Assembly: GCA_019009955.1 (NCBI GenBank)
Contig: CM032233.1
Span: forward strand, 96,504,001 to 96,568,000
Source of the DNA: Riptortus pedestris
Lineage: Eukaryota; Arthropoda; Insecta; Hemiptera; Alydidae
Reading direction: 5' to 3'
DNA length: 64,000 nucleotides
A program made the position numbers and the translations under genes. Shown here piece by piece: positions 32,580 to 42,665 of the stretch (the stretch's first letter is position 1; every line of letters starts with the position of its first letter). Below the pieces are notes generated by a model. The model ran no database searches, was not told where the DNA came from, and saw only the letters and a program-made list of their open reading frames with translations.

Positions 32580-33555
32580 CATAGAGTTTTCATGATTAGA
32601 GGAATCTGATCCCTTGAAAATCTAAAAATAAGTATCAGACCGTTTCAAGAATTCTACTCGAAAATTAATGAGCTGCAACAAGCACCTAATGATGAAACAT
32701 ACTGATAGACTGCATTCACTGAAAAACCCTAGACATACCCAACGATATGAGAGAACTACTAACTGACAGCATCCGATATATTCGACACATACTAACACAC
32801 CTAAAACATATAAACATTTACCATTACATATAGAATTAATATACAATAGGTCTACAACATATTTACGAAGATTAAAAGGCATAACTTTTATTGTATTCTA
32901 GTAGGCAAAGTACGGATATGAGAAAACAGAAGATATTTAAGGAATATTTTCCATATTGTATAAATAAAGAAGATAAATAATAGATTGAAAAATAAGTTCG
33001 TAGCGTTTTTTATTGGCGATTCAATAAAAACTTCAGCTTCTTGTAAATATTTTTAATCAATTATATATGACCCATTTTGATATATTACATGTTGCCATCT
33101 TTCAGGAAATTTTTTAATTCCGTCCTCTCAAAACTCCTCAGAGTTTTGCGTAATGAACTCCTCTATGTTTGTTTTGCAGTCCTCGAGCGAATTAAAGTGT
33201 TTCCCGTTAAGAGAGTTTTGAAGGGCCCGAAGTAAGTGAAAATCTGTTGGAGCAAGGTCTGGTGAATAGGGTGGGTGGAGGTGGGGGGTACATCCCAGCC
33301 GAACTCCAATAATTTCTGCTGGGTCTGTAAAGAAAGGTGAGGAAGGGCGTTATCGTGATGAAAAACTATGCCTCTACTTTTCTGTTCCATTTTGAGCCTT
33401 GCATAAAACTTAAAGATAAGGAATCATGGTTTAATCTGATCTATAAAAGCACTTTAACTAATCCAATTTTAGAATATGTAAATATTATTGACCAAGTAAA
33501 CATGATTTTATAAACACAGAGAGAATAAAATTGAAATATTTATAAACGATATGAA
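32580..33555 (-). repeat. Right arm of the large inverted duplication
   Basis: Reverse-complement counterpart of 29486-30465. It keeps the same order of 3' flank and mariner remnant, with scattered substitutions and a few indels. The minus-strand frame at 32622-32882 is simply the shared flank. Confidence 0.8.
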
Positions 33556-33575
33556 CTTATTTTACAATAAGTTCC
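32982..33575 (-). mobile_element. Mariner transposon, internally deleted, copy 2
   Basis: On the minus strand, a 5' terminus near 33575 (TAAAATAAGTTCATATCG) and a 3' terminus GCTACGAACTTATTTTTCAA then TCTATTA near 32986 enclose about 590 bp. The deletion structure is the same as in copy 1, so the two share an already shortened ancestor or arose by inverted duplication. Confidence 0.75.
33090..33390 (-). pseudogene. Mariner transposase C-terminal remnant
   Basis: The minus-strand frame (33163-33390) encodes IVFHHDNALPHLSLQTQQ and KLLEFGWDVPP, then shifts before the region matching PPYSPDLAPTDFHLF. The second catalytic Asp (HHDNALPH) is preserved. The shift is at the same place as in the copy at 29640-29950. 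It is inactive. Confidence 0.85.
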
Positions 33576-33776
33576 CAATACATTACAATACATTACAATA
33601 TACAATATAATACATTACAATCACATGCCCATATAATCAGTGCCTATATAAGCATTGAGATCGTCCAGCACTATCTCAGCGTTGTACTTCAGCCACAATA
33701 TATACATACATTGCTCCAGTGCAGTATTCAATGCTCTGCCCGTGCCTAGTTGCAGTATTCTCTACACGTTTTAATA

Positions 33777-33896
33777 TTAGCAGATTTCCCTTAGGGGAAA
33801 TCAGTTATTGAGGTCGTACTCATGCTGCGAGTTTCGAAATATTTCTTCAAATGTCCATGGATCTTATCCAGGAGATGACGAAAATGAGGACCGTTC

Positions 33897-33961
<65 letters not shown>

Positions 33962-34416
33962 TGTTAACGCTCTAGCGGTCGCAATTTTCGCTTGATCGTT
34001 ACCAAACTCGATATTTTAACGTTTTATGTAAAAATAAAGATCAAGTTCGTTAATGGCTGAAATCGGACCAGTGGGAGGGGGGGTTTAGAGGGGAGGATTT
34101 TCGAAAATTCGAAATATCTCCGTTATTATACGTCGGATCGAACAATTATATAGTATCAATCTTATTGCAAATTAAATTTACTATAAATAATGTTACATAC
34201 ATGTATTCTGTATCTTGAATATTAACCGAGATATTTGCATTTTTATGTTTTCAGTTTCAGAGATGAGATCGGCTAACTTCGGGTCTAGTCGTGAGTTTCC
34301 GTCAAGAGCTAGTTCGGACCGTTCCCGTAACTTTTCGGCTCTCTATTCTGAAATGTCTCTATTGTAAAACTTCACGTGGGAAATCTGCGTAAACTAAGCC
34401 CCTGAGTGACGGACTT
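33777..34416 (+). mobile_element. HINE-A, type S, full length
   Basis: 5' end ATTAGCAGATTTCCC with a near-perfect palindrome (TTAGGGGAAATC); a long (AT)n tract at 33902-33957; type S module with GCTAGTTCGG. The 3' hairpin region is rearranged: GGGAAATCTGCGTAAACTAA then GCCCCTGAGTGACGGAC. Confidence 0.85.
33902..33957. repeat. (AT)n microsatellite inside HINE-A
   Basis: A pure AT tract of about 28 units at the fixed internal position. Confidence 0.95.
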
Positions 34417-34896
34417 CATTATTTAATCTTATCTTATTCTATTTGATCCTTTCGTTAAGTCCTATTGATGTTGAGACCCCTCCTCCTCCTTGTTGGTTCC
34501 TTCAGGGACTCAACTTTGAAACATCACTACTCTTCATGAAACTCTTTGAATTAGACACCCATAGATTAAGGTCAGTTTAGTTTCTATAGAAGTGAGCATG
34601 CTCATTGCTCAGATTCAATCCTCACCATTTAACACACTCACTCCCAGTGGAACTAGGACTACCAATATCACATTACTGGCTGGGGCGAAATACTAACCTC
34701 CTAAGGCATATATACACACAAAGGGGAAATTAAAAATATACGTTAGGAATAAATATGAATAGGTCGGTTGAAGTTTATTTAGTAGTAGACCCTTAAGGGA
34801 AATCTGCTAAAAACGTACCCGTGCCCCAGAAATGTATGCGAACTACTAGCCGACATTAGCCAATTTATAGATGATGTTTTTAAGAATTTAAGAAAT
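34417..34896. other. Stretch with one HINE-A 5'-terminal remnant
   Basis: No gene recognised. At 34788-34815 the sequence ACCCTTAAGGGAAATCTGCT then AAAAA is a bare minus-strand HINE-A 5' terminus without interior. An 11-bp SINE target duplication starts at 34886. Confidence 0.5.
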
Positions 34897-35127
34897 TTTG
34901 TTTTGTTTATTATTATTTACGTCCACTTTATGCTACTAGGTTAATCGGGACGGGTTATCTACAGGTTACCATCCTTTTCTAGCCAGGGTGGGCCCAAGGA
35001 GTTCATTTAATGAGTCTGTCACTAAATAAATGTCTACTTCCCAGGGCGGGAATCGAACCCGCCACTCTAGGTCTACCATGCTAGATTAGGACCAATACCC
35101 TAACTCGCACGGCCAACCTGAGCCCCT
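34897..35127 (-). mobile_element. tRNA-derived SINE, full length, with 11-bp target duplication
   Basis: Perfect ATTTAAGAAAT repeats flank it (34886-34896 and 35128-35138). On the minus strand the head begins GGGGCTCAGGTTGGCCGTGC with an A-box-like TGGCCGTGCGAGTTAG and a perfect B box GGTTCGATTCC. It continues with the SINE body (CACCCTGGCTAGAAAAGG, TAACCTGTAGATAACCCG) and an A/T tail (GGACGTAAATAATAATAAAC). It is the best-preserved SINE copy in the window. Confidence 0.9.
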
Positions 35128-35138
35128 ATTTAAGAAAT

Positions 35139-35190
35139 AATGGATTATTTCATGAAGTATAAAAGTTATTATTTACCATTATGAATGAAT

Positions 35191-35229
<39 letters not shown>

Positions 35230-36615
35230 TTGTTGTTTTTTGGAGTTTTGGTCAGTGTTGGTGAAAAAAATCTTAGTTCATTCCAATATTTCGAGAATAT
35301 TTATTCTCTCTCTATAGCAAGCACTGAACATGGAATATAAGGTTTGCCTCCTTCCTGTTTAACTCTTTATAGTTTTTTTTTTTCTCCTCATTTTGCAATT
35401 ATACTAACAATTTATATTTAATTTTGTCCATTCCATTTATTTTGTGCACTTGTAAAATTTAGTACTGTAAATTTTTAATATCTATTTAACTTTGTAAAAT
35501 TATATTCTAACATGTTAAAGGATGAATCACAAGTATAGCGGCATCTCAAATAATTAAATAATAATAATACTAAACCAAAAATGGCAGACCTTATAGAAAA
35601 AAATAGAAAACAGATGACTACCGAAATCAGCTGAGTCCACCCAAATCAGCTGATGTAATTTTTATCCAGACTCAATCGATTGCCCGCCAAGGTAAACAAC
35701 AAAATTCAAGTTTACTTATTATTAAAATAATTTAGTTACATAATAACACCATAAAAATAGATAAAATTTGTTCCTTCATTTTAACGCACTTAAGTATACG
35801 TACCTAAAACTAATCTTCACAACTTATTGCTCATTTACTAAATTGAAAATTATTCTGTCTAGATATCTTATTTCTGTCTTCTTATCTTCGTCGTGCTTTA
35901 TCTAAAACTTTTAGAACACCGAATTTAAAACTATGTTTATATTTAATTGATACATGAAATTTTTATTATTGTCAATATTTTTAACATGTTATTTTACAAG
36001 TTATTTTCCGAAGCTGCCGCGATTCTAGTTTGTAACTGAAGAAGAGTATAAATTCTAGTCTAAATGTGTTGAATCCGTGTTTCTGTCAAGTGACTTCTTT
36101 CTGCCGATCTATTCGTATTTGAATGAAATAGAGTTCCAACATTAATATATGGAATAAAAGCCACTCTCCATCGAAAATTGGGCATCCGTTTCCCCGAATA
36201 ATTCCGAACAACTATAAAGCATAACTATTAATAGTTGTTTCGTTTTGTAGTTAATCCCTGATTGGCAAATCATTTAAAAAACAAGATTCCCAAGTGACAG
36301 CCAATACAGCGGTATCATAGACTGTATTTTATTAGCCCTGTAATCAGAAGACAGCTTCCCGACTCGAGGGTTATCTGAGGGCAACAGTCAGTAGTATCAG
36401 ACACCAGCGTTTCGAAAGTCCTTCGCTCTCACCCTTCAAAAGATGGGAATCACTAAACTGCGCATCCTAGTAGTAAGGGAAAGAGTTTTTTCTGTATACA
36501 CATATGTACTTCAATATATTATTATATCTTTTAACGCATCAGCGGCTGTATTTTAAAGCCAATTTGATCTTCATCAAAACAGACCAATTCCTTGAAAAAC
36601 TGAAGTTTGTGATTA
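35139..36615. other. Stretch without recognisable gene
   Basis: Contains an (AT)n tract at 35195-35226. It is followed by GTGTTGTTGTTTTTTGGAG and CAATATTTCGAGAATATTTA, a single copy of the arm found inverted at 38712-39262. The remainder (35380-36600) is AT-rich with no motif, long frame or repeat end that I recognise. Confidence 0.45.
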
Positions 36616-36988
36616 GACTAGGGGAATAATCGCATCAAAAAATGTCGTGTAACCATTCCTGATGCAAATGTTACTTACTACACTTGTTGTTTTATAAGTT
36701 TTACCGTAGGTGTAATTTTAACGGAGTTATTTTATATTCTATTGTTTTCAGCCCCTACTCTTTCTCATACAATCTTCACATTAAGCTTATGTCTTATATA
36801 TTCAGCAAAAATTTCAGCTCTTATTTACACACGGTTTTTACTAATGGAGAAATAGAGAGATAAGTATTTTTACTAATGGATTATGTGAGATAATGTGACC
36901 ATCTGTGTGTCACAAATAATCTTCATCTCCTCTTTGAGAACACACAAAATCTGCGTAGCTTACAGAGTTCCTTTGTGATTGACTTTTC
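36616..36988 (+). mobile_element. HINE-A relic, type M, strongly decayed
   Basis: Only a faint outline is left: TTTTCAGCCCCTACTCTTTC in the interior and a 3' end reading AAAATCTGCGTAGCTTACAG then GTGATTGACTTTT. This is an old copy. Confidence 0.45.
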
Positions 36989-37273
36989 CCTTCTACATAA
37001 AACTGAAGAAAATAAATTTCCTTCAGGATTAACATTCTTTTTTATTACTTCTGAATTATTTAATTAACAAACATGATGTCATTTTAGATTATCGGTAAGG
37101 ATATTATAGATGGGATTAAAACCAAAATACGTGAATAATTTATCAATTCTTGCCTTATTTGACTTAATTCCAAAAGAAATTAAAACAAATCTGTAACTAA
37201 GGCTCCCCACATCACTATTTCGAGGTTGATGTGGTTTAAGAGTATTGTTTTTAACTCTGGCCAATCACTCAAC
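36989..37273. other. Stretch without recognisable gene
   Basis: AT-rich, with one 61-codon minus-strand frame (37079-37264) without motifs. Confidence 0.35.
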
Positions 37274-37782
37274 CGTTTAGCAGATTTCCCTTAAGGGATA
37301 TATATGTCTGTTTACGCTCTAGTGGTCGTAATGTTTGTTTGATCGTTACCAAACTCGATATTTACTCGTTTTATGCAAAAAGAAAGATCAAGTTCTTAAA
37401 TGGTTGAAATCGGACCATTGGGAGGGGCGGTTAAGAGAGGGGATTTTCGAAAATACGAAATATCTCCGTATAAAACTAATCTTATTGCAAATTAAATTTA
37501 CTATAAATATTGTTATATACATTTATTCTCTATCTTGAATATTAACCGAGATATTTGCATTTTTATTAAGTGGATAACAGGACAGATGATATTGGCTGAT
37601 GTCGGGTCTATTCATGAGTATCCCCCGAAAGCTAGTTCGTCCGTTTCCGTAACTGTTCGGCTCTCGTGAAATTAGTTTAGAGACTCGGTACTACTACTGT
37701 TACTAGCAAGCAGATTTCTCTATTGTAAAACTTCAAGTGGAAAATCTGCTTAGTTTACGCAGCCCCTGCGTGACGGATTTTT
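37274..37782 (+). mobile_element. HINE-A, type S, internal deletion at the 5' side
   Basis: The 5' end TTTAGCAGATTTCCC passes from TTAAGGGA straight into TATATATGTCTG. Everything between the palindrome and the microsatellite (about 110 bp) is deleted. The rest is type S with an intact 3' end (ACGCAGCCCCTGCGTGACGG). Confidence 0.85.
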
Positions 37783-38045
37783 TGAATTGTTCAGCTACTC
37801 TATGGAAATCAGTCGTGGAACATGTAATTTACAAATTTCAAGGATCAATAAGTAACCATTATACCATATATGCTTATGAACTTTTCAATGAATTGATCAC
37901 CCCCAAAATGGTTCCCAATTGATATCTAATATGCATATTGAATTAACGAAGATAACCTCAGTGGTTAAGCCGTCACTCTCTTACTATAATCAACTTGAGA
38001 CGCAAGTGAAAAGATTATACATTTCTGTTTTACGATTTTAGGTGT
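37783..38045. other. Stretch without recognisable gene
   Basis: No motif, repeat terminus or RNA gene was seen; the frame at 37737-37922 begins inside HINE-A. Confidence 0.35.
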
Positions 38046-38135
38046 TTTTAGCAGATCAGTTATTGAGATGACACCCATGGAGCTATTTTTTTTAAATTTT
38101 TTTAATGAAATGAGGTCTGTAGAAATTTATATGTT
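38046..38135 (+). mobile_element. HINE-A 5'-end fragment
   Basis: TTTTTAGCAGATCAGTTATT shows the palindrome collapsed (its TTCCCTTAAGGGAAA centre deleted), followed by GAGATGACACCCATGG and AATGAGGTCTGTAGAAATTT. It stops at the microsatellite position. Confidence 0.6.
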
Positions 38136-38632
38136 TTTGCGGGTACCTGTAACACTTCAGGTCTCTTTGGCATTACATTAGAATGCCTGAACAATATTTT
38201 ATTGTATTTTTTCTCAAAATGCTAAGATGATTTTGACGGGAAACTTGATTTATTTGATCCTATGAACGATAATAAATTCGTCCAATACGCATTCCACGCT
38301 TCATGCATAAAACCATTATATAACTGTAAATTGATGACAATAAATGAATTATTTAGTGCTTCCGCTAATAAAATATTCTTATTTCAACGGGAATATATTA
38401 TTATAACAATTCGTTTACTGATAACAGCCATTCTAAACATGAAGTCGGCTAACTTCGGTGTGCTTATATCACAGGTATAACAAACCAATGTCTGCACGTT
38501 TACTGTTTATGTTACCGGGCATTCGAATTAATGGTGAATATCAATATGGATTACGGATGATTCGGAGCATCCAATTTTTAGACTCTCACGGTAAACTATT
38601 ACCGGTAAACTTGGGTAACGTGGCTAGTATAT

Positions 38633-38633
<1 letters not shown>
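38136..38633. other. Stretch without recognisable gene
   Basis: Short frames (38262-38480, 38458-38757) have no recognised motif; the second runs into the AT/GT microsatellite. The segment ends GGGTAACGTGGCTAGTATAT just before the microsatellite, which may be an unidentified element terminus. Confidence 0.35.

Positions 38634-38711
<78 letters not shown>
38634..38711. repeat. (AT)n-(GT)n compound microsatellite
   Basis: An AT tract (38634-38676) changes to a GT tract (38677-38711). Open frames here are translations of the repeat. Confidence 0.95.
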
Positions 38712-38715
<4 letters not shown>

Positions 38716-38833
38716 GTGTTGATGTTGTTTTTTTGGAGATTCGGTCAATGTTGGTAAAAATATTAGTTTATTACAATATTTCGAGAATATTTATTTTCTC
38801 TTCTTCAGGGCTAAAACGTACAGGTGCTACTTT

Positions 38834-38864
<31 letters not shown>

Positions 38865-39127
38865 GATATATATATATATATTGCATATTGTTATTACACT
38901 AGAGTGTAACAGATAGAGTTTGTGTTAATTCTACTTACCAAGACTAATGGTACTTAAAAACTATTGTACATAAGGTGTTGCATGCACTTAGGGTTACATT
39001 AGGAGTACTCATTATAACCTACCTAAGTCTGTTACATTGAGCAGGGTCACTGCATTATGTACAATAGTTTTTAAGTATCTTTAGTCTTGGTCTTGTTTGT
39101 GATAACAAACACTATCTGTTACACTCT

Positions 39128-39180
<53 letters not shown>

Positions 39181-39262
39181 GTACCTGTAATTTTTAGCCA
39201 TGAAGAAGAGAAAATAAATATCCTGGAAATATTGAAATAAACTAAGATTTTATTCACCACAT
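38712..39262. repeat. Fold-back structure with nested inverted repeats
   Basis: The outer arms share TTAGTTTATTACAATATTTC / TTAGTTTATTTCAATATTTC and TTTATTTTCTCTTCTTCA (about 38763-38820 and, inverted, about 39200-39255). Inside are AT tracts (38843-38882, 39131-39177). The inner arms share GAGTGTAACAGATAG and TACTTAAAAACTATTGTACA (about 38902-38972 and, inverted, 39057-39128). About 84 bp separate the inner arms. The layout suggests a fold-back or MITE-like element; 35227-35320 carries a single outer arm. Confidence 0.7.
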
Positions 39263-39264
39263 AT

Positions 39265-41925
39265 ATTTATTGGGTTGGCTTTTCAAACCTCCTCCAGTTC
39301 CAGATAACTCCTTAGCGTTCTTCCTTACTCTTTTATTCCTTCTAGTCTTCTTTCTCCCACCAGGTGAGCTACACGCCACTATTGCGTTCGTTGTCTTGTA
39401 TAGGGAAACGTTTGGTTTAATTTTTACCTCGTGTCCTTTCCCATAGCTTTCGACTATCTAATGTACTAGGCAGTTCTAATCTTTTTAAGAAAACTACATC
39501 ATGCTCAAAAGTAGATGAAGTATAAATCGGAGAGCTATTTACTTACCAGTTTCCTTGATTATGTACGTTTTTTGCGAATACGGGTTTATTCTAAATGAGC
39601 GAAATTGAGCTTGACCTGAATAAATTAAAAAAAGAATCGAAAACTTTCAGTCCCTCCTTTTTATCTTCCTTTATACATTAAACTGGAGTACCTTATTGTA
39701 GGATATTAGTAGTTATTCATTTTTTAGTAAGTAACACTTTCTTAATAAATATTTTATGTATTTTAATGTATGTTTAATAACGCTCTTAAAAAAACGTCTT
39801 TATTTAATATGTTTTTCCTTTGAAACATTATTTCATGGGGGTTACAAAGAGGGCTTTAAATCTGGAAGCTGTGATTGAGGACATCTAAGTACTTTCAGTA
39901 AGACCCTACTCTTCATTGTCTTCCCCCTTTCCTTCGTTGTTACTGTACAAAGTTTCTCCTCCACGGCCCTCAAAACCCCTCCAGGAAGTTCCAACATTGT
40001 CTTTCTGCACTTGTTGGCGAACAGAGAAATGCAACTTGGCCAACTGTGCTGGTATTTCATCGATTCATAAGATGTTTGACGTATACAAAAAAATGGCTTT
40101 CTATGCCCTTATGCCCAGTAGCCTTACCATAAATTATATTTTTCATGAACTCGTTGTACCTCTTGCAATGCCCAATGCGTTTACTTTCCTCATTTAGAAT
40201 TTCCACATTAGATTTTACATGAGTCCAAATTGTTCTCGTGATTTGGCTTCAAGCCTACATTACCATTGCTTCCAATCTATTATACATATTTACTATTGTG
40301 AAGAATCCAAGAAGAAAGCAGTGTACTCCAAAGGAAAGACTTAGCTAAAACGTTTTTGGCATCCATACTTACATGCTGCATGACATCAAAAATCGTTGTA
40401 TAGGTTTAACTTACAGAAATATAATTGAGAAAGCATGTGGCTTTCTTTGGTAAAAGTCGTTCTTCTCCATTTACGGGCGGATCTTTCGGTGAGGGGGATC
40501 TGTGCTGTCCCTGGGAGCTATTAAATTCCTCTACTTTACATATTATCAAAATGGAGATTACGGTTACCCTCGATGTATAAACTTTTTCTTTCGATTATAC
40601 AGGTATACAACCCCTAGGGAAATATTTTTTGGGGACGTTAGGAGCCGGGTTGAAGGCTGAGTGTAAGGAAAAGGGTAGAGGGAGAGGAATTAATGCCTGT
40701 ATATTTGTCTGTAGGAGGAGGGAGAGAGGCTCGGTATAGAGTCAGCAGCTTCCTAAGCGGTGGAAACAGTATGAAATATTAAATGAGAGGATTAGGGGGG
40801 ATGGGGTAGGGAGAGGGGGGCCCGTCCCCCTAATAGCGATGCCCCACCCACAGCACTTCCATAGAAGCCTCACGTAGACAGAGCTGATAATTATTACTGT
40901 TGGTAATCTGCTGTGGCCTGTTATTTATGTGCCGGGAGGCTGTTATTTGGGCTCGCTCCGCCCACCACAACCACTGATTTCTTTAATTGGAGCCGTCCAC
41001 CATCTCCCTCACTCCCTCTCCACCTTCAAGAACCCACTCCCTATTTTCTTCTTTATCTCTTCCTCTCTCACTCTCCTCTTCTTATCTATATTCTCTTTTT
41101 CTTTCACTTTTTTTTCTAACTTTTTTTTCTTTTATATATTTTTTGTTTTATACTCATCCTCCCTTCCTACCTATTAGCAGCGATCGAGAAACTTCATTAA
41201 CTATTTTTAATATATGTATGCTTATAAATAATTAAAATGCCGATCGGCAATGTCGGAATGCGCGATAAAAAGAACTGAAGAAGCGCGATGATTTGTGTGT
41301 TCGCAGCTATTTCCGTCATTTGAAAGACTCTCTTACCACCTGAGAGCCTAAGCTAGAAATGGTACTTACCTTCTAGGCCCTTAGACACCAGGAATTTTCA
41401 CAGAAAAAATGTATTCCTAAATTTCAGATTTATTTTGTACTGAAGAAAATTATGATACTTTCTCATTCACATTAATCCTGAAACAAATCTGAATCTACCA
41501 CCACAAGGATTATTTTAATTTTATTTGAGAGAAGAAAAAGTGTAACTAAAAAAATACAAAAAAATTAATTTTTTCTGGGGAATTGAGCCCATTCCGCGGT
41601 CCTAAAAATATGTTCACTCAATATGATGTTTCTTCTTAAGAACCGTGAAAATTCCCCTTTAACGATTGGTAATTATGAGGTGACGGGCATCGGAGGCTTT
41701 TGGCATTGATCCTGACTATTTTTTTGTAAATCCTTGAAAGATTATGGCATAATAAGAACGAAGAACAATGAAAATAGTATAATCAAGGCAGTGGGTAAGG
41801 AAAGGGATGTACTGTGGACGATAATGGTTGGGGGAAAACGTAATGCATCCCCTGTTATTTGGATATTGAAATATATATATCTGTTGACATTGCAGGCCTT
41901 AGAGGTCTTTAGCCGCCTCCCCATT
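39265..41925. other. Long stretch without recognised gene or repeat family
   Basis: About 2.7 kb without HINE-A, HEL-B or LINE motifs. Frames of 93 (plus, 39916-40197) and 72 codons (minus, 39842-40060) overlap in opposite directions and show no motif I know. At 40780-41180 a G-rich then pyrimidine-rich segment gives three overlapping Leu/Ser/Phe-rich frames typical of TC-rich DNA. A host exon here cannot be excluded but cannot be supported. Confidence 0.35.
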
Positions 41926-42171
41926 TATATATATATATATATATATGACTGAATGTGGGGGAGGGGGGGGGTTACTTATGGCCGAAAACAACAGAAAATA
42001 TTTGAGATATTAATATTTTTATTTTTTCATCGGACATAATAACGGAATTATTTTGAATTTTCGATTTGCCCTCCCCACTAATCACCCCTCCTCCTGGCAC
42101 GATCCCTGACGATAACGAACTTGATTTTTAGTTTAATGTAAAAAGCTATCGCTAGTACGTTAACTGAACAA

Positions 42172-42456
42172 TTTCTCTTCCTCTCTCCCTCTCTCTCACT
42201 CACTCTCTCTCTCTCTAACTCTCACTCACTTACTCTCACTCTCTCTCTCTCACTCACTCACTCACTCTCACTCTCTCTCTCTCTCTCTCTCTCTCTCCCC
42301 TCTCTCTCCACTCTCTCTCTCTCTCTCTCCTCTCTCTGTCTGTCTCTTTCTCTCTGTCTGTTTCTCTCTCTCTCCCCTCTCTCACTCTCCCCCCTCTCTC
42401 TCTCCTCTCTCTCTCCCCTCTCTCTCTCTCTCCTCTCTCTCTCTCCTCTCTCTCTC

Positions 42457-42495
<39 letters not shown>

Positions 42496-42498
42496 GCC

Positions 42499-42541
<43 letters not shown>

Positions 42542-42600
42542 TCTCTCTCTCTCTCTCCCTCTCCCTCTCTCTTTCTCTCTCTCTCTCTCTCGCTCTCTCT
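42172..42600. repeat. (CT)n polypyrimidine tract, about 429 bp
   Basis: Nearly all C and T on the plus strand, mainly CTCTCT with TTTC, CCCC and ACTC interruptions. It translates into the long Arg/Glu-rich minus-strand frames (155 and 80 codons), which are not genes. Such mirror-like tracts can adopt triplex (H-DNA) form. Confidence 0.95.
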
Positions 42601-42601
42601 T

Positions 42602-42606
42602 TATAT

Positions 42607-42660
<54 letters not shown>
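42602..42660. repeat. (AT)n microsatellite
   Basis: Lies between the CT tract and the 5' end of HEL-B. Confidence 0.95.

Positions 42661-42665
<5 letters not shown>

Noticed and set aside
34990..35127. Functional tRNA gene on the minus strand
   Set aside because: A and B boxes are present, but the segment is the head of a SINE with target duplication and a shared body; no complete cloverleaf was seen.
39842..40197. A host exon in either of two overlapping frames
   Set aside because: No recognisable family, and the two frames conflict; left as an unassigned stretch.
40913..41235. Membrane protein from three overlapping Leu/Ser/Phe-rich frames
   Set aside because: All three frames of a TC-rich stretch look hydrophobic; composition explains it.
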